64,000 nt of DNA, taken from assembly GCA_018262715.1 (NCBI GenBank), contig JADFDS010000011.1, positions 165,760 through 229,759 on the forward strand, in the 5' to 3' direction. The translations under genes were made by a program, and so were the position numbers. Below the pieces are notes generated by a model. That model was not told where the DNA came from. It did not search any database and saw only the letters and a program-made list of their open reading frames with translations. This document shows, in pieces, positions 54,665 to 62,784 of this stretch (the first letter of the stretch is position 1; each line of letters starts with the position of its first letter). This stretch comes from Bacteroidota bacterium (GTDB lineage Bacteria; Bacteroidota; Bacteroidia; Bacteroidales; VadinHA17).

Positions 54665-56005
54665 ATGAACAGGGAACGTGGCCGGCAGTTTTACTTTAGT
54701 GTAGTGGCGGCACTGATAGTGCTCATGACGCCGTGTATCAAGGGCCAGACCGGGAATGAACCGGGAACAGTGCCGGGAAGCGCTGATGACAGCCTGAAGT
54801 GCGTTGATTACGTCTCATGGTACAAAGCTGCCATGAATGAGGGCAACATCAGCGGCGCGTTACAGCCCTGGAGGCAGGCGCTGGCCGGATGTCCTTCAGT
54901 TTCCGAAGAGCTTTATACTGACGGTGAACTGATCTACAGGTCGCTCTTTGACATAACAGGCGAACCGGAGTATATTGACTCCATGGTGATGATCCTGACG
55001 CAGAGGACCTACTATTATAACAACAAGCCTTCAAATGATCTTCACAAGGCGGAAATCCTCCTTGAACTGGCGGGAGATGACCCGGCATACCTTGGTCTCT
55101 GTTACAACATCCTTGCTGAAGCTGCAGGGAGTTTCCCCGAACAGATGGAATGTCATCATTTTGTACAGATGGCTGCCCTGGCGGCAAGCCTTTATGCGAT
55201 GGGGGTGATTGACGGTGAAGAGCTGGGCAATGCCTTTGTCACAGCAATAGGAACCGTTGACTGGCGGATGGAGAACCACATTGCCGGCTGCAGTAGTGCG
55301 GATGATCTGGAGAATATGGAAACCTTTTATCGCACCAACGGTGCGATGACCTGCGAAGGGCTTGAGACGCTCTATGGCGAGAAGATCGACCGCAATTTCA
55401 GGGATACGGCTTTTGTCAGCAAGGTGTTTGCGATGATTCAGGAGGCAGGATGCACCCGGTCGGATCTGTATTACAATGTTGCAGTAAAGATGTTTGCCAA
55501 TGACCGGTCAGCACAAAACGCCGTCAGGCTGGCTGAACTGAACGCTGCCGCCGGCAATAATGACAAGGCCATTTCCTACTTCACCGAGGCATATAACCGT
55601 GACACAGACAGCATTGTTCGTTCTGAAGTTCTCATTCGTGTTGCGATGATGGAGCTTGGCCAGGGGAAAAGACCGGAGGCCAGGGACCGTGCAGAGCATG
55701 CATGGCAGCTGAACAGGAAAAACGCTGCGGCGCTGATGCTCCTCGCAGAGTGCTATGCCGGCGCCGAGCTGGGCAACACTTTTGACAATCACACTGCCTA
55801 CTGGGTGGCGGCCGACTATCTTGATGCAGCCGTTAAGGCTGATCCTTCACTGAGGAAGGAGGCAGAAAGAAAAATAAAGGTTTACATGCAGAATTTCCCC
55901 ACGAGGGAGGAGTGTTTTTACCGCAAGATCCTTGACGAGGGAGTCATCTTCACTGTTGGTGGCTGGGTAAATGAGGTAACCCGCGTAAGGTTCAGGAAAG
56001 AGTAA
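54665..56005 (+). CDS. Secreted TPR-repeat protein
   Basis: The 446-residue protein has a signal peptide (cleavage near CIKGQ) and a helical, TPR-like body: the repeats AAGNNDKAISYFTEAYN and EARDRAEHAWQLNRKNAAAL are the clearest. Its C-terminal GWVNEVTRVRFRKE is followed by a stretch that is found again, diverged, at 57260-57339. The upstream region contains no clean promoter. Periplasmic or outer-membrane-associated; function unknown. Confidence 0.8.
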   Translation: MNRERGRQFYFSVVAALIVLMTPCIKGQTGNEPGTVPGSADDSLKCVDYVSWYKAAMNEGNISGALQPWRQALAGCPSVSEELYTDGELIYRSLFDITGEPEYIDSMVMILTQRTYYYNNKPSNDLHKAEILLELAGDDPAYLGLCYNILAEAAGSFPEQMECHHFVQMAALAASLYAMGVIDGEELGNAFVTAIGTVDWRMENHIAGCSSADDLENMETFYRTNGAMTCEGLETLYGEKIDRNFRDTAFVSKVFAMIQEAGCTRSDLYYNVAVKMFANDRSAQNAVRLAELNAAAGNNDKAISYFTEAYNRDTDSIVRSEVLIRVAMMELGQGKRPEARDRAEHAWQLNRKNAAALMLLAECYAGAELGNTFDNHTAYWVAADYLDAAVKADPSLRKEAERKIKVYMQNFPTREECFYRKILDEGVIFTVGGWVNEVTRVRFRKE

Positions 56006-56096
56006 TACGGAAAATCCCGGGGGAGAAAATTCCGGCAGATTCCCGTAAACGGAAGGTCAGACCCTGCCCTGGCAGCAGGATGTTATTTTTCAGTGT

Positions 56097-56615
56097 TCAG
56101 TTTTTGGAAACTGTCACTGTGATAATATCACCCGTCTCAATAACTTCATATTTTACACCTATCAGATTGGCAATCTGTTTCGCATATACTTCATAAAACT
56201 CCGATAATTCAGCCCTTGTGATCTTGAAATCATCGAGCATTGCGTCAAGCGGTTTATAAAAGTTAGTTACCGAAAATGCCACACTGTCCGGAGACTGTTC
56301 AAGTATTTCCACTTTACCCGACGGGGTCAGAACAACGTAGGTGTATACCATGCTGTTCACCAGATCATCAAATGTCATGTCGCTGTTCCATGTTGCTGCA
56401 GCAATACCGCCCGCTGCTATTGCAGCCTCTTCGACAGTCTGCCCGAGTGATTTGGCATATTTTATCAGTATCACATATGCACCGGTCCACTGCCATGCTG
56501 CAAGGTTGTATTTCTGAAGATCCGACGGAGCCGGGACAGTAAATTTATCCTGTCCCCAGGTTGCCAGTGCAAGCATGCAACCCACAATCAGTACTATTAG
56601 CTTTTTCATTTTCAA
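56097..56615 (-). CDS. Small secreted protein, unknown
   Basis: The 172-residue protein has a signal peptide (MKKLIVLIVGCMLALATWGQ). The mature part starts with aromatic and Ala-rich helices (YNLAAWQWTGAYVILIKYAKSLGQ, AIAAGGIAAATWN) and then a beta stretch (VYTYVVLTPSGKVEILEQ). I do not recognise a family. The start may be at 56615 or six bases later. It lies on the minus strand 72 bases after the next upstream gene. Confidence 0.75.
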   Translation of the reverse strand: MKMKKLIVLIVGCMLALATWGQDKFTVPAPSDLQKYNLAAWQWTGAYVILIKYAKSLGQTVEEAAIAAGGIAAATWNSDMTFDDLVNSMVYTYVVLTPSGKVEILEQSPDSVAFSVTNFYKPLDAMLDDFKITRAELSEFYEVYAKQIANLIGVKYEVIETGDIITVTVSKN

Positions 56616-56687
56616 TGGATTTTGATATGTTCAATAATTGATACGTTTGTCCTGCCTGTGATAACTTCCTTGAAATGATTCATATCT

Positions 56688-57146
56688 CTATCTGTTCCAG
56701 ATATTGAGTACTATTTTCCATTCACCGTTGATCTTTTTCCAGATGTCAACCCATTTTGCCGGGTCATCAACAATCCCGTCAGGAGTCCGGTTCTGAAGCA
56801 GGTCGGTACCCCAGACATAAGCCATGTCTCCCGATGATGAGACTTCAATTAACCCGATCTTTGTTGAATAGGTTTCCCACAGACAGGCAGTGTCTGCCAA
56901 TTGCGATCCAATTCTGCCGCGATAATCTTCAATACCTGTCTCAGGAGGTACGCCGGGACTCAGGTGCAAGATGTCAGACGTTCCATAACTCAGTAGCTTT
57001 TCAATGTCGCGATTCTGATAGGCGACAGTCATCTGATTCTCAAGATTACGCACTGCTTCTGCCTCGGCAGTGATGTCAACCTTTGGCGCAGTGGTGCATC
57101 CCGCCAATAGCATCAGAGCCAGAATGAACGGGGGAATTTTTTTCAT
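56688..57146 (-). CDS. Lipoprotein with NTF2-like (SnoaL/DUF4440) fold
   Basis: The 152-residue protein has a lipoprotein signal (LALMLLAGCTTA) followed by an NTF2-like cone fold: AVRNLENQMTVAYQNRDIEKLLSYG, DILHLSPG, GDMAYVWGTD and the closing WKKINGEWKIVLNIWN. Such proteins bind small ligands or are catalytic in other families; no catalytic set can be named here. A perfect promoter is at 57220-57190. Confidence 0.85.
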   Translation of the reverse strand: MKKIPPFILALMLLAGCTTAPKVDITAEAEAVRNLENQMTVAYQNRDIEKLLSYGTSDILHLSPGVPPETGIEDYRGRIGSQLADTACLWETYSTKIGLIEVSSSGDMAYVWGTDLLQNRTPDGIVDDPAKWVDIWKKINGEWKIVLNIWNR

Positions 57147-57189
57147 GATCTGAAGTTTTAGGATAAATATTCCGTTTAAGAACTCAGAT

Positions 57190-57220
57190 CAAAGTTACGC
57201 CGGTAATTTGCTGAAGTCAA
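57190..57220 (-). promoter_or_regulatory. Promoter of the NTF2-like lipoprotein gene
   Basis: On the minus strand TTG (57220-57218), exactly 20 bases, then TAACTTTG (57197-57190): perfect match to the Bacteroidota consensus, 44 bases before the ATG. Confidence 0.82.
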
Positions 57221-57259
57221 ATATAATAAGTGCCAGTCAGCCCTGAGGAATCATGTTTT

Positions 57260-57339
57260 GGCCGGGTCCATGAGGTAACCCGCGTAATGGTCAGGAAAGA
57301 GCAATACGGAAAATTCCGGGGGAGAGAATTCCGGCAGGT
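57260..57339 (+). repeat. Diverged copy of the TPR gene 3' end
   Basis: Bases 57270-57339 match 55971-56040 (the last 35 bases of the TPR gene and the following sequence) with six mismatches in 70 and no gaps. Weaker similarity extends ten bases upstream and, with gaps, some distance downstream. This is a direct repeat about 1.3 kb from the original. Confidence 0.85.
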
Positions 57340-57700
57340 CTATCTCCAGACCTGGCCCAATGGGATGATCTTCATCAGGCATATGTCATCCCCGGCCTGA
57401 TACGCTGAATCGGATTCAAATCTCAGAAATTAACCCTTCCCGAACCCCCTTTGGTCAAAAACGGCTTTTAAGGCGGATTTCAAGCCTGCTTCATCTAAAA
57501 TACTGCATATGAATGGCATAAATGGTCATGTGCACAACGTAACACGAAAGTTCACCAATTTATGGTAAAAACGGGACTCTTTTTGACGAATCGTTTTTTT
57601 CCGGTTACCAGCCTGTCTGAACCGGGGGTGAGACCCCCTGAAAATTTGACAAGCAGCTCGCGTAACTGACACATAATCACTTATTTCGCGACATGCGCCC

Positions 57701-57731
57701 TTGTCTTGCGGGGGTTTCTGAAGTAACTTTG
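57701..57731 (+). promoter_or_regulatory. Promoter of the glucosaminidase gene
   Basis: TTG (57701-57703), exactly 20 bases, then TAACTTTG (57724-57731): perfect match to the Bacteroidota consensus, 24 bases before the ATG at 57756. Its position supports that start over the open frame extending upstream. Confidence 0.8.
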
Positions 57732-57755
57732 TCACGAAGATCAAAACGAACAGCC

Positions 57756-58376
57756 ATGAAGACATTCAGACAGATTTCTTCAGGTTTAGGCGTTGCGGCC
57801 GGATGCAATACAGTACTAAGGAATCTAAAGCTCAGACTGACAGCAAAAAGTGTTGCTCCGAAGGTCATTTTAATATTCATGACCTTTTTCCTTAATACGT
57901 ATGCCGTTCCGGGCGGAAAACCTGAAATGACGGAGGAAATGCAACTCCGTGCCGAGAAGGATCTCTTCTATTTCCAGGTCAGATACCTTCCCTTCAGCGA
58001 GGAGTTGCTTATAAAATGCCTCGGGTACGAAGGCATAAAATACCAGGAGGTTGTCTTGCTGCAGTCGCGTCTTGAAACTGGGTATTATACCTCTGATATT
58101 TTCCTTAACGGCAACAACCTTTTCGGTATGAGATACCCGGCCTTCAGGCCCACGGTAGCAACCGGCACCTATAAGGAGCATGCGCGGTACGCACACTGGT
58201 CTGATTCAGTGATCGACTATGCGCTGTGGCAGGAATATTACATGTCCAGAGGCTACCGGATAGGTGAGGGGCAGGACACTGACTTCTACCTGGTATTTCT
58301 GAAATGCATCCCTTATGCCGAAGACAAAATGTATGTTTCCAAGCTGGTGACAATGTCAGGTGGAGATATTACATAG
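57756..58376 (+). CDS. Glucosaminidase-domain protein
   Basis: The 206-residue protein has a hydrophobic export segment at about residues 34-52 and then a short glucosaminidase (GH73-like) domain: QEVVLLQSRLETGYYTSDIFL with the catalytic-Glu position, NNLFGMRYP, and ARYAHWSDSVIDYALWQEYY. Enzymes of this fold hydrolyse the GlcNAc-MurNAc bond of peptidoglycan. The N-terminus is longer than a simple signal peptide, so the start could lie further inside. Promoter and start position agree. Confidence 0.85.
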   Translation: MKTFRQISSGLGVAAGCNTVLRNLKLRLTAKSVAPKVILIFMTFFLNTYAVPGGKPEMTEEMQLRAEKDLFYFQVRYLPFSEELLIKCLGYEGIKYQEVVLLQSRLETGYYTSDIFLNGNNLFGMRYPAFRPTVATGTYKEHARYAHWSDSVIDYALWQEYYMSRGYRIGEGQDTDFYLVFLKCIPYAEDKMYVSKLVTMSGGDIT

Positions 58377-58474
58377 GCACATTGCTGTGAAACTGTTCCT
58401 TCCGTCAACAGTATCATTGTGGTTTTCGTATTTTTACGTTGGAAGAAAGTATTCACAGTCAAAATGTCATTGTC

Positions 58475-59128
58475 ATGAAAAGAATTGTTGCGGTTCTGTT
58501 ATTCAGCCTGATCCTGTTCTCATCCTTTTGCCAGAGCCAGGGTGTTGAGCTCTCTCATTACGTATTTCCTGATTTTACGAACGGCTCTGTTCTGATGAAA
58601 TCAGGTCAGCAGCATCAGGCTCTGCTGAACTACAATGCCTTATCCGAGGAGATGATTTTTGTCGACAAAGGCACGAAGCTGGCTATAAGCAAGGAGGAGA
58701 AGGAGAAGATTGACACCGTTTACATAAAGGGAAGGAAGTTTTTCGTGCTTGATGGCCGTTTCCTCGAACTGATATACCGTTCAGGATACGAGCTGTACGC
58801 GGAACACAGGTGCGATGTGAAATATCCCGGCAAACCGGCCGGATACGGAGGCACTTCTGAAACCTCATCCATATCTACATACTCCGGTGTATACAGCGGG
58901 GGGATACTGTATGAACTGAGACTGCCTGACGATTTCAGCATAAAACCATACCTCATCTACTGGCTGAAGAAAGACGGGAAGATTAATAAGATTGTCAATC
59001 TCAAGCAGCTGAATAAAGTATTCGGTGACAGGAAGGACCAGATTAAGGAGTATGTCGGCAGCAATAAGACTGACTACAATGATATTGAGAGCATGGTCGG
59101 GCTGATCAGGTACCTGGAAGCTAACTGA
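58475..59128 (+). CDS. Secreted protein, unknown
   Basis: The 217-residue protein has a signal peptide (LLFSLILFSSFCQSQG) and a soluble beta-rich part with GSVLMKSGQQHQALLNYNALSEEM, FVLDGRFLELI and a helical end. Residues around YNALSEEMIFVDKG resemble Bacteroidota proteins whose mature part begins with a 'moved-substrate' beta repeat, but I cannot assign a family. Its last eight bases overlap the 3' end of the convergent transporter gene. Confidence 0.8.
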   Translation: MKRIVAVLLFSLILFSSFCQSQGVELSHYVFPDFTNGSVLMKSGQQHQALLNYNALSEEMIFVDKGTKLAISKEEKEKIDTVYIKGRKFFVLDGRFLELIYRSGYELYAEHRCDVKYPGKPAGYGGTSETSSISTYSGVYSGGILYELRLPDDFSIKPYLIYWLKKDGKINKIVNLKQLNKVFGDRKDQIKEYVGSNKTDYNDIESMVGLIRYLEAN

Positions 59129-62100
59129 CGGGATTTACCGCTTTTTTCAGCAGCCTGAGATACAACGCTGCATACAAAAGAAGTGATGCAAGCCACAGGA
59201 CTATTAGGTTGAACCACAGAGTCCCGATCTCCGCATTACCTGTCTTTTTGTACGGAGCATAGAAATGGGCACGGCCGTAATCCGAAACAGGTTTCATGTA
59301 TGCCGGCTCATATTTCTGGATGTACCTGCCCCTGGCATCCACAATCTTGTGTTCGCCGAACTCATCAAGCACTATTTCCCTGAGCCTCCTGTTTGTATTG
59401 TTTTCCTTCAGCTCGATGAATGCCTGCTTCCCCATCGAAGCCACAAGGGCCGCCGTGACAGAATCCTTTTTAATGACGTTTGCAATCCTGACAGCCTTGA
59501 AATGGCCTGCGAGGCTGTCAAGATAATGTTCGGCATATTCAGCCACGGCGGGATTGAATTTTTCCGGACTGAGCGATGAAATCAGCTCCGCAGGAGGAGG
59601 ATCAAATCCTGCAAGTTCCGAAAGCCTGTGGAAATATTTTCCCAGCCTGTTCAGGTTATCACTTACCTGGCCGGAATATTCAGGGCTGTCACCAAAAAGA
59701 ATACATTCCCTGATATCCCTCCGGAGAGCCACAGCCAGAAAAGCGGAATACCAGTTGTTCTGACTGATCTCCGTATCAAAATCAAAGAAGTTGTTCTCGT
59801 ATTTATTGCTTCTGTACTGTTCAACGACAAGTGCTTCGTACGCCCACCTGGCGGGCATGAGTTCACCCAGAACCGGGACATATTCATTTTGTTTATCCTC
59901 ACTGCGGTGAAGACTGTCAAACTTCACCAGCACCCCGCTGAACAACAGCTGTGGAATAATTATAAACGGGATCAGAATATAGATCGTCACAACTGAATTG
60001 AAGGCGGATGAGATGTTAAGACCTGTCAGGCTGGCAAGGGCGGATGCGCTGAACAGGATGATCCAGTAGGTGAGGGTCATCCCCTTGATACCAAGAATAA
60101 GGTTTCCCGCGAGAACAAATGTTCCGGTCTGGATGGCGGCAAACAGGAACATCATTATTATCTTGGAATTGATATAGCTGAACCAGCTTAGATTAAGGAA
60201 AGATTCCCTCTTCAGTATCCTGCGGTCCCTGACTATCTCCTCGGCACTCAGGATCAGTCCCATGAAAAAAGCAGTAATGACACACATGAACATATAAGCC
60301 GGAAGGTTTTCATTGTCACTCAACCTGTATGCCTGGCCCGAGACGTTCCTCGTAAAGAATGCAAGCAGAACGGCAAGCAGGGGAGCTCCCAGCAGGGCAA
60401 TCAGCATATACTGCCTGTCCGCGACCTTTGAAAGGAGATCTCTTTTAAAAAACAACAGTGCCTGTTTCGCCGGTCCGGGTATTGAATAATTGCTTCCCGG
60501 CAAAGGTTCTCTGGCAATAACCCTGTCATTCTCCTTGTTGCCTTTCTCCAGGGTGAAGTTTTCAGCCCATTCCGCAGGTGAGACTCTTCTTACGGGTGTT
60601 GGCTTGCCAAACTCATTGACCACCCTGGTCTCTATTATCCTGAGAAGCTGGTCTGTATCAACATGGCCGCAGGCGATGCACTGATCTTCAAAGGGGTTGG
60701 CCAGGCTGGCCCTTTTCCTGAACCATACTACGGTCTCTGTGGGATTACCGTGAAACACAAGATAACCTCCCTTATCCAGTATCATAATCCGGTCAAACAT
60801 CTTGTAGATGTCTGACCCGGGCTGATGGATGGTGGCAATTACAAGCCTGCCCCTGTAAGCCTGTTCCTTAAGCATGTTCATGACAGTCTCGGCATCAACC
60901 GAAGAAAGTCCTGATGTGGGTTCATCCACAAACAGTATGGTTGGTTCACGGATCAGTTCGAGGGCTATATTAAGTCTTTTGCGCTGGCCGCCGCTGATGA
61001 CCTTGTTTACCGGACTGCCGACCTTCAGGTCCCTGACAGAGTACAGATCCATGTCAGCGAGTATCCTGTTCACTTCCTCGCATATCCTTTCCCTGCCCAG
61101 GTTGTTCAGGCACATCCGTGCATTGTAATAAAGGTTCTGGAATACCGTAAGCTCCTCAAACAGCAGATCATCCTGCGGAACGAACCCGATCACGCCTCTG
61201 AGGTGCTCTTTGCCGTCGGGGGTGTTCAGGTCATGTCCGTTTATGAAGACATTGCCTGAATCCGGCCTTGCGATTCCGCTGAGGAGATTCAGCAGGGTTG
61301 ATTTACCAACGCCGCTGCCTCCCATAATACCAACAAGCCTTCCTGACTCCTCATGCAGAGACAGTTTCTGAACTCCGTTTTCACTTTCCCTGAACCTAAG
61401 GCTGATATCACGGGCATCAAGCGAGACCTTTAATTTGAAGGCTTCGCCCACGAAGACCTCTTCCACATCGTTGAAATAAACCGGGTTGATGCCGGCTCCC
61501 CTGACAGATGATCCGTGTTCGAACACGTATGTCTGCCCGGAGAAGATTATCTGTCCGTTGAGGAGAAGGTTTTCCCTCCCTTCATAACGCATCAGGAGGG
61601 TGTTTGTGCTGGCAATATTGAGGAACAGCAGCCTGCCCCTCAGGTTTTCGTTATAGAGGTGCTTGATTCCCTGGCTGTCATGGGCAGAGTCGCTGCTGAT
61701 CACCAGCAGCCGCTCTTTCCGGAATCCTTCGGAGCCCGGTACGAGTATAAATGCCAGCATGTCACGGTACTCGCCGGTCTCAACATTAAAGGCTGTGGCC
61801 ACTGTTTCGAGGAACTCCAGTTCCTTGCCGGGTGCCCTGGTGCTGAAGGAGATGAAATCCATCAGTTGAACCAGCACATATATCTTCTGCTTCTGCTGCA
61901 GTTCCTCGTTTATCTTCTCACAGATGGCCAGTATCCGCATTGCAGTAAGTGAAGTCCGTTTCCTGTCACGGATGCTGTCTTTCGATAATACATCAGGGTG
62001 GTAAAGCCTGACATATTCGTCGAACATGGCCATGTACCTCAATACCTGCTCATTACTCAGGTGTTTTGCCAGGAAAAGCCTGACAATGTCCCTTCCCCTG

Positions 62101-62180
62101 CCTGATATCTCAGGATCATCGTGAACATCACCTATCAGTGCGAAAAGCTGAATCAGGGCTTTCAGAATGGGTTCACTCAT
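59121..62180 (-). CDS. ABC transporter fusion, second paralogue (TerB-like N-terminus, ABCG-type)
   Basis: The 1019-residue protein has the same architecture as the transporter at 19268-22306. Residues 1-150 are TerB-like helical and 175-245 are the beta-rich LLLNG...GSSV domain. Then come Walker A GGSGVGKST (287-295), PQDD, signature ISGGQRKR (395-402), Walker B ILFVDEP, a conserved CIACG pair (501-505), ABC-2 helices and a long soluble insert before the last helix. The conserved run of sequence from GSPVNKVISGGQ to PTSGLSS is nearly identical in the two. It is divergent from the SiaC-family gene. No export substrate can be inferred from sequence. Confidence 0.9.
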   Translation of the reverse strand: MSEPILKALIQLFALIGDVHDDPEISGRGRDIVRLFLAKHLSNEQVLRYMAMFDEYVRLYHPDVLSKDSIRDRKRTSLTAMRILAICEKINEELQQKQKIYVLVQLMDFISFSTRAPGKELEFLETVATAFNVETGEYRDMLAFILVPGSEGFRKERLLVISSDSAHDSQGIKHLYNENLRGRLLFLNIASTNTLLMRYEGRENLLLNGQIIFSGQTYVFEHGSSVRGAGINPVYFNDVEEVFVGEAFKLKVSLDARDISLRFRESENGVQKLSLHEESGRLVGIMGGSGVGKSTLLNLLSGIARPDSGNVFINGHDLNTPDGKEHLRGVIGFVPQDDLLFEELTVFQNLYYNARMCLNNLGRERICEEVNRILADMDLYSVRDLKVGSPVNKVISGGQRKRLNIALELIREPTILFVDEPTSGLSSVDAETVMNMLKEQAYRGRLVIATIHQPGSDIYKMFDRIMILDKGGYLVFHGNPTETVVWFRKRASLANPFEDQCIACGHVDTDQLLRIIETRVVNEFGKPTPVRRVSPAEWAENFTLEKGNKENDRVIAREPLPGSNYSIPGPAKQALLFFKRDLLSKVADRQYMLIALLGAPLLAVLLAFFTRNVSGQAYRLSDNENLPAYMFMCVITAFFMGLILSAEEIVRDRRILKRESFLNLSWFSYINSKIIMMFLFAAIQTGTFVLAGNLILGIKGMTLTYWIILFSASALASLTGLNISSAFNSVVTIYILIPFIIIPQLLFSGVLVKFDSLHRSEDKQNEYVPVLGELMPARWAYEALVVEQYRSNKYENNFFDFDTEISQNNWYSAFLAVALRRDIRECILFGDSPEYSGQVSDNLNRLGKYFHRLSELAGFDPPPAELISSLSPEKFNPAVAEYAEHYLDSLAGHFKAVRIANVIKKDSVTAALVASMGKQAFIELKENNTNRRLREIVLDEFGEHKIVDARGRYIQKYEPAYMKPVSDYGRAHFYAPYKKTGNAEIGTLWFNLIVLWLASLLLYAALYLRLLKKAVNPVS

Positions 62181-62251
62181 CCCGGTTGATTTATTTTATA
62201 AACCGCCGCTTCTTTTAGTGCTGCTCCCCCCCTCAAATCCGTCCGGAATCT

Positions 62252-62259
62252 TATCTTTG
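62252..62259 (+). promoter_or_regulatory. Candidate -7 box upstream of the SiaC-family gene
   Basis: TATCTTTG is a perfect -7 box about 124 bases before the ATG at 62383; the TTG element is absent at the expected distance, so this is weak support for a promoter. Confidence 0.35.
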
Positions 62260-62382
62260 TTCAAGATATTCAAGTTACTAATAAAAAAATACATGAAGGG
62301 AGAATTTCAGATTAATCCTGTTGCGATGCCCGGAAAGGCTGCGGACCGTGTATTTTCCCGGGCGACTTAATGAGGAACTCCT

Positions 62383-62784
62383 ATGGACAAGCTGATTCTC
62401 AGCCCGACTGTTTTCACGCCCAGGGTCATTCTTGATCATGAAGAGCATTATCTTGAAATCTCAGGAGAGTCAAGGCCAAACGACGTACGCGAGTTCTTCG
62501 GACCTATCATTCAGTGGATGAATGATTACAGCGAGTCGCTTCAGAGATCAGGCAACCTCGGCAAACCTGTTGTCTCGCATTTTAACTTCAATTACTTCAA
62601 TTCTGCATCTGCGAAATGCATTCTCGATATTTGCAAGATACTTGCCAGGATAAAGTCAGGAGGAACGGACATCTCAGTTAAATGGTATTATGTCATGGGT
62701 GATGATGACATGAAGGAGACAGGCAGGGAGATGGAAATGATTGTAAACCTACCCTTCGAACTGATAGAGATTCAGAGTCAATGA
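62383..62784 (+). CDS. SiaC-family regulatory phosphoprotein (DUF1987)
   Basis: The 133-residue protein matches the SiaC/DUF1987 family throughout: SPTVFTPRVILDHEEHYLEISGESRP, FFGPIIQWMNDYSE, FNFNYFNSASAKCILDI, and the closing GDDDMKETGREMEMIVNLPFELI. In Pseudomonas SiaC is phosphorylated by SiaB and dephosphorylated by the PP2C phosphatase SiaA; the Ser in NSASAK (Ser74) lies near the expected site. An AGGA-type ribosome site (ATGAGGAACTCCT) precedes the ATG. Its stop overlaps the next gene by ATGA. Confidence 0.92.
   Translation: MDKLILSPTVFTPRVILDHEEHYLEISGESRPNDVREFFGPIIQWMNDYSESLQRSGNLGKPVVSHFNFNYFNSASAKCILDICKILARIKSGGTDISVKWYYVMGDDDMKETGREMEMIVNLPFELIEIQSQ

Larger units (their letters stand above)
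57147..57755. other. 609-base divergent intergenic region
   Basis: From left to right it contains the NTF2-like lipoprotein promoter (57190-57220), a diverged copy of the 3' end of the TPR gene (57260-57339), a GC-rich hairpin (GGGGGT-GAG-ACCCCC at 57624-57638), and the promoter of the glucosaminidase gene (57701-57731). The 280 bases between the copy and the hairpin show no open frame that I trust. A non-coding RNA is possible but not demonstrated. Confidence 0.6.
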
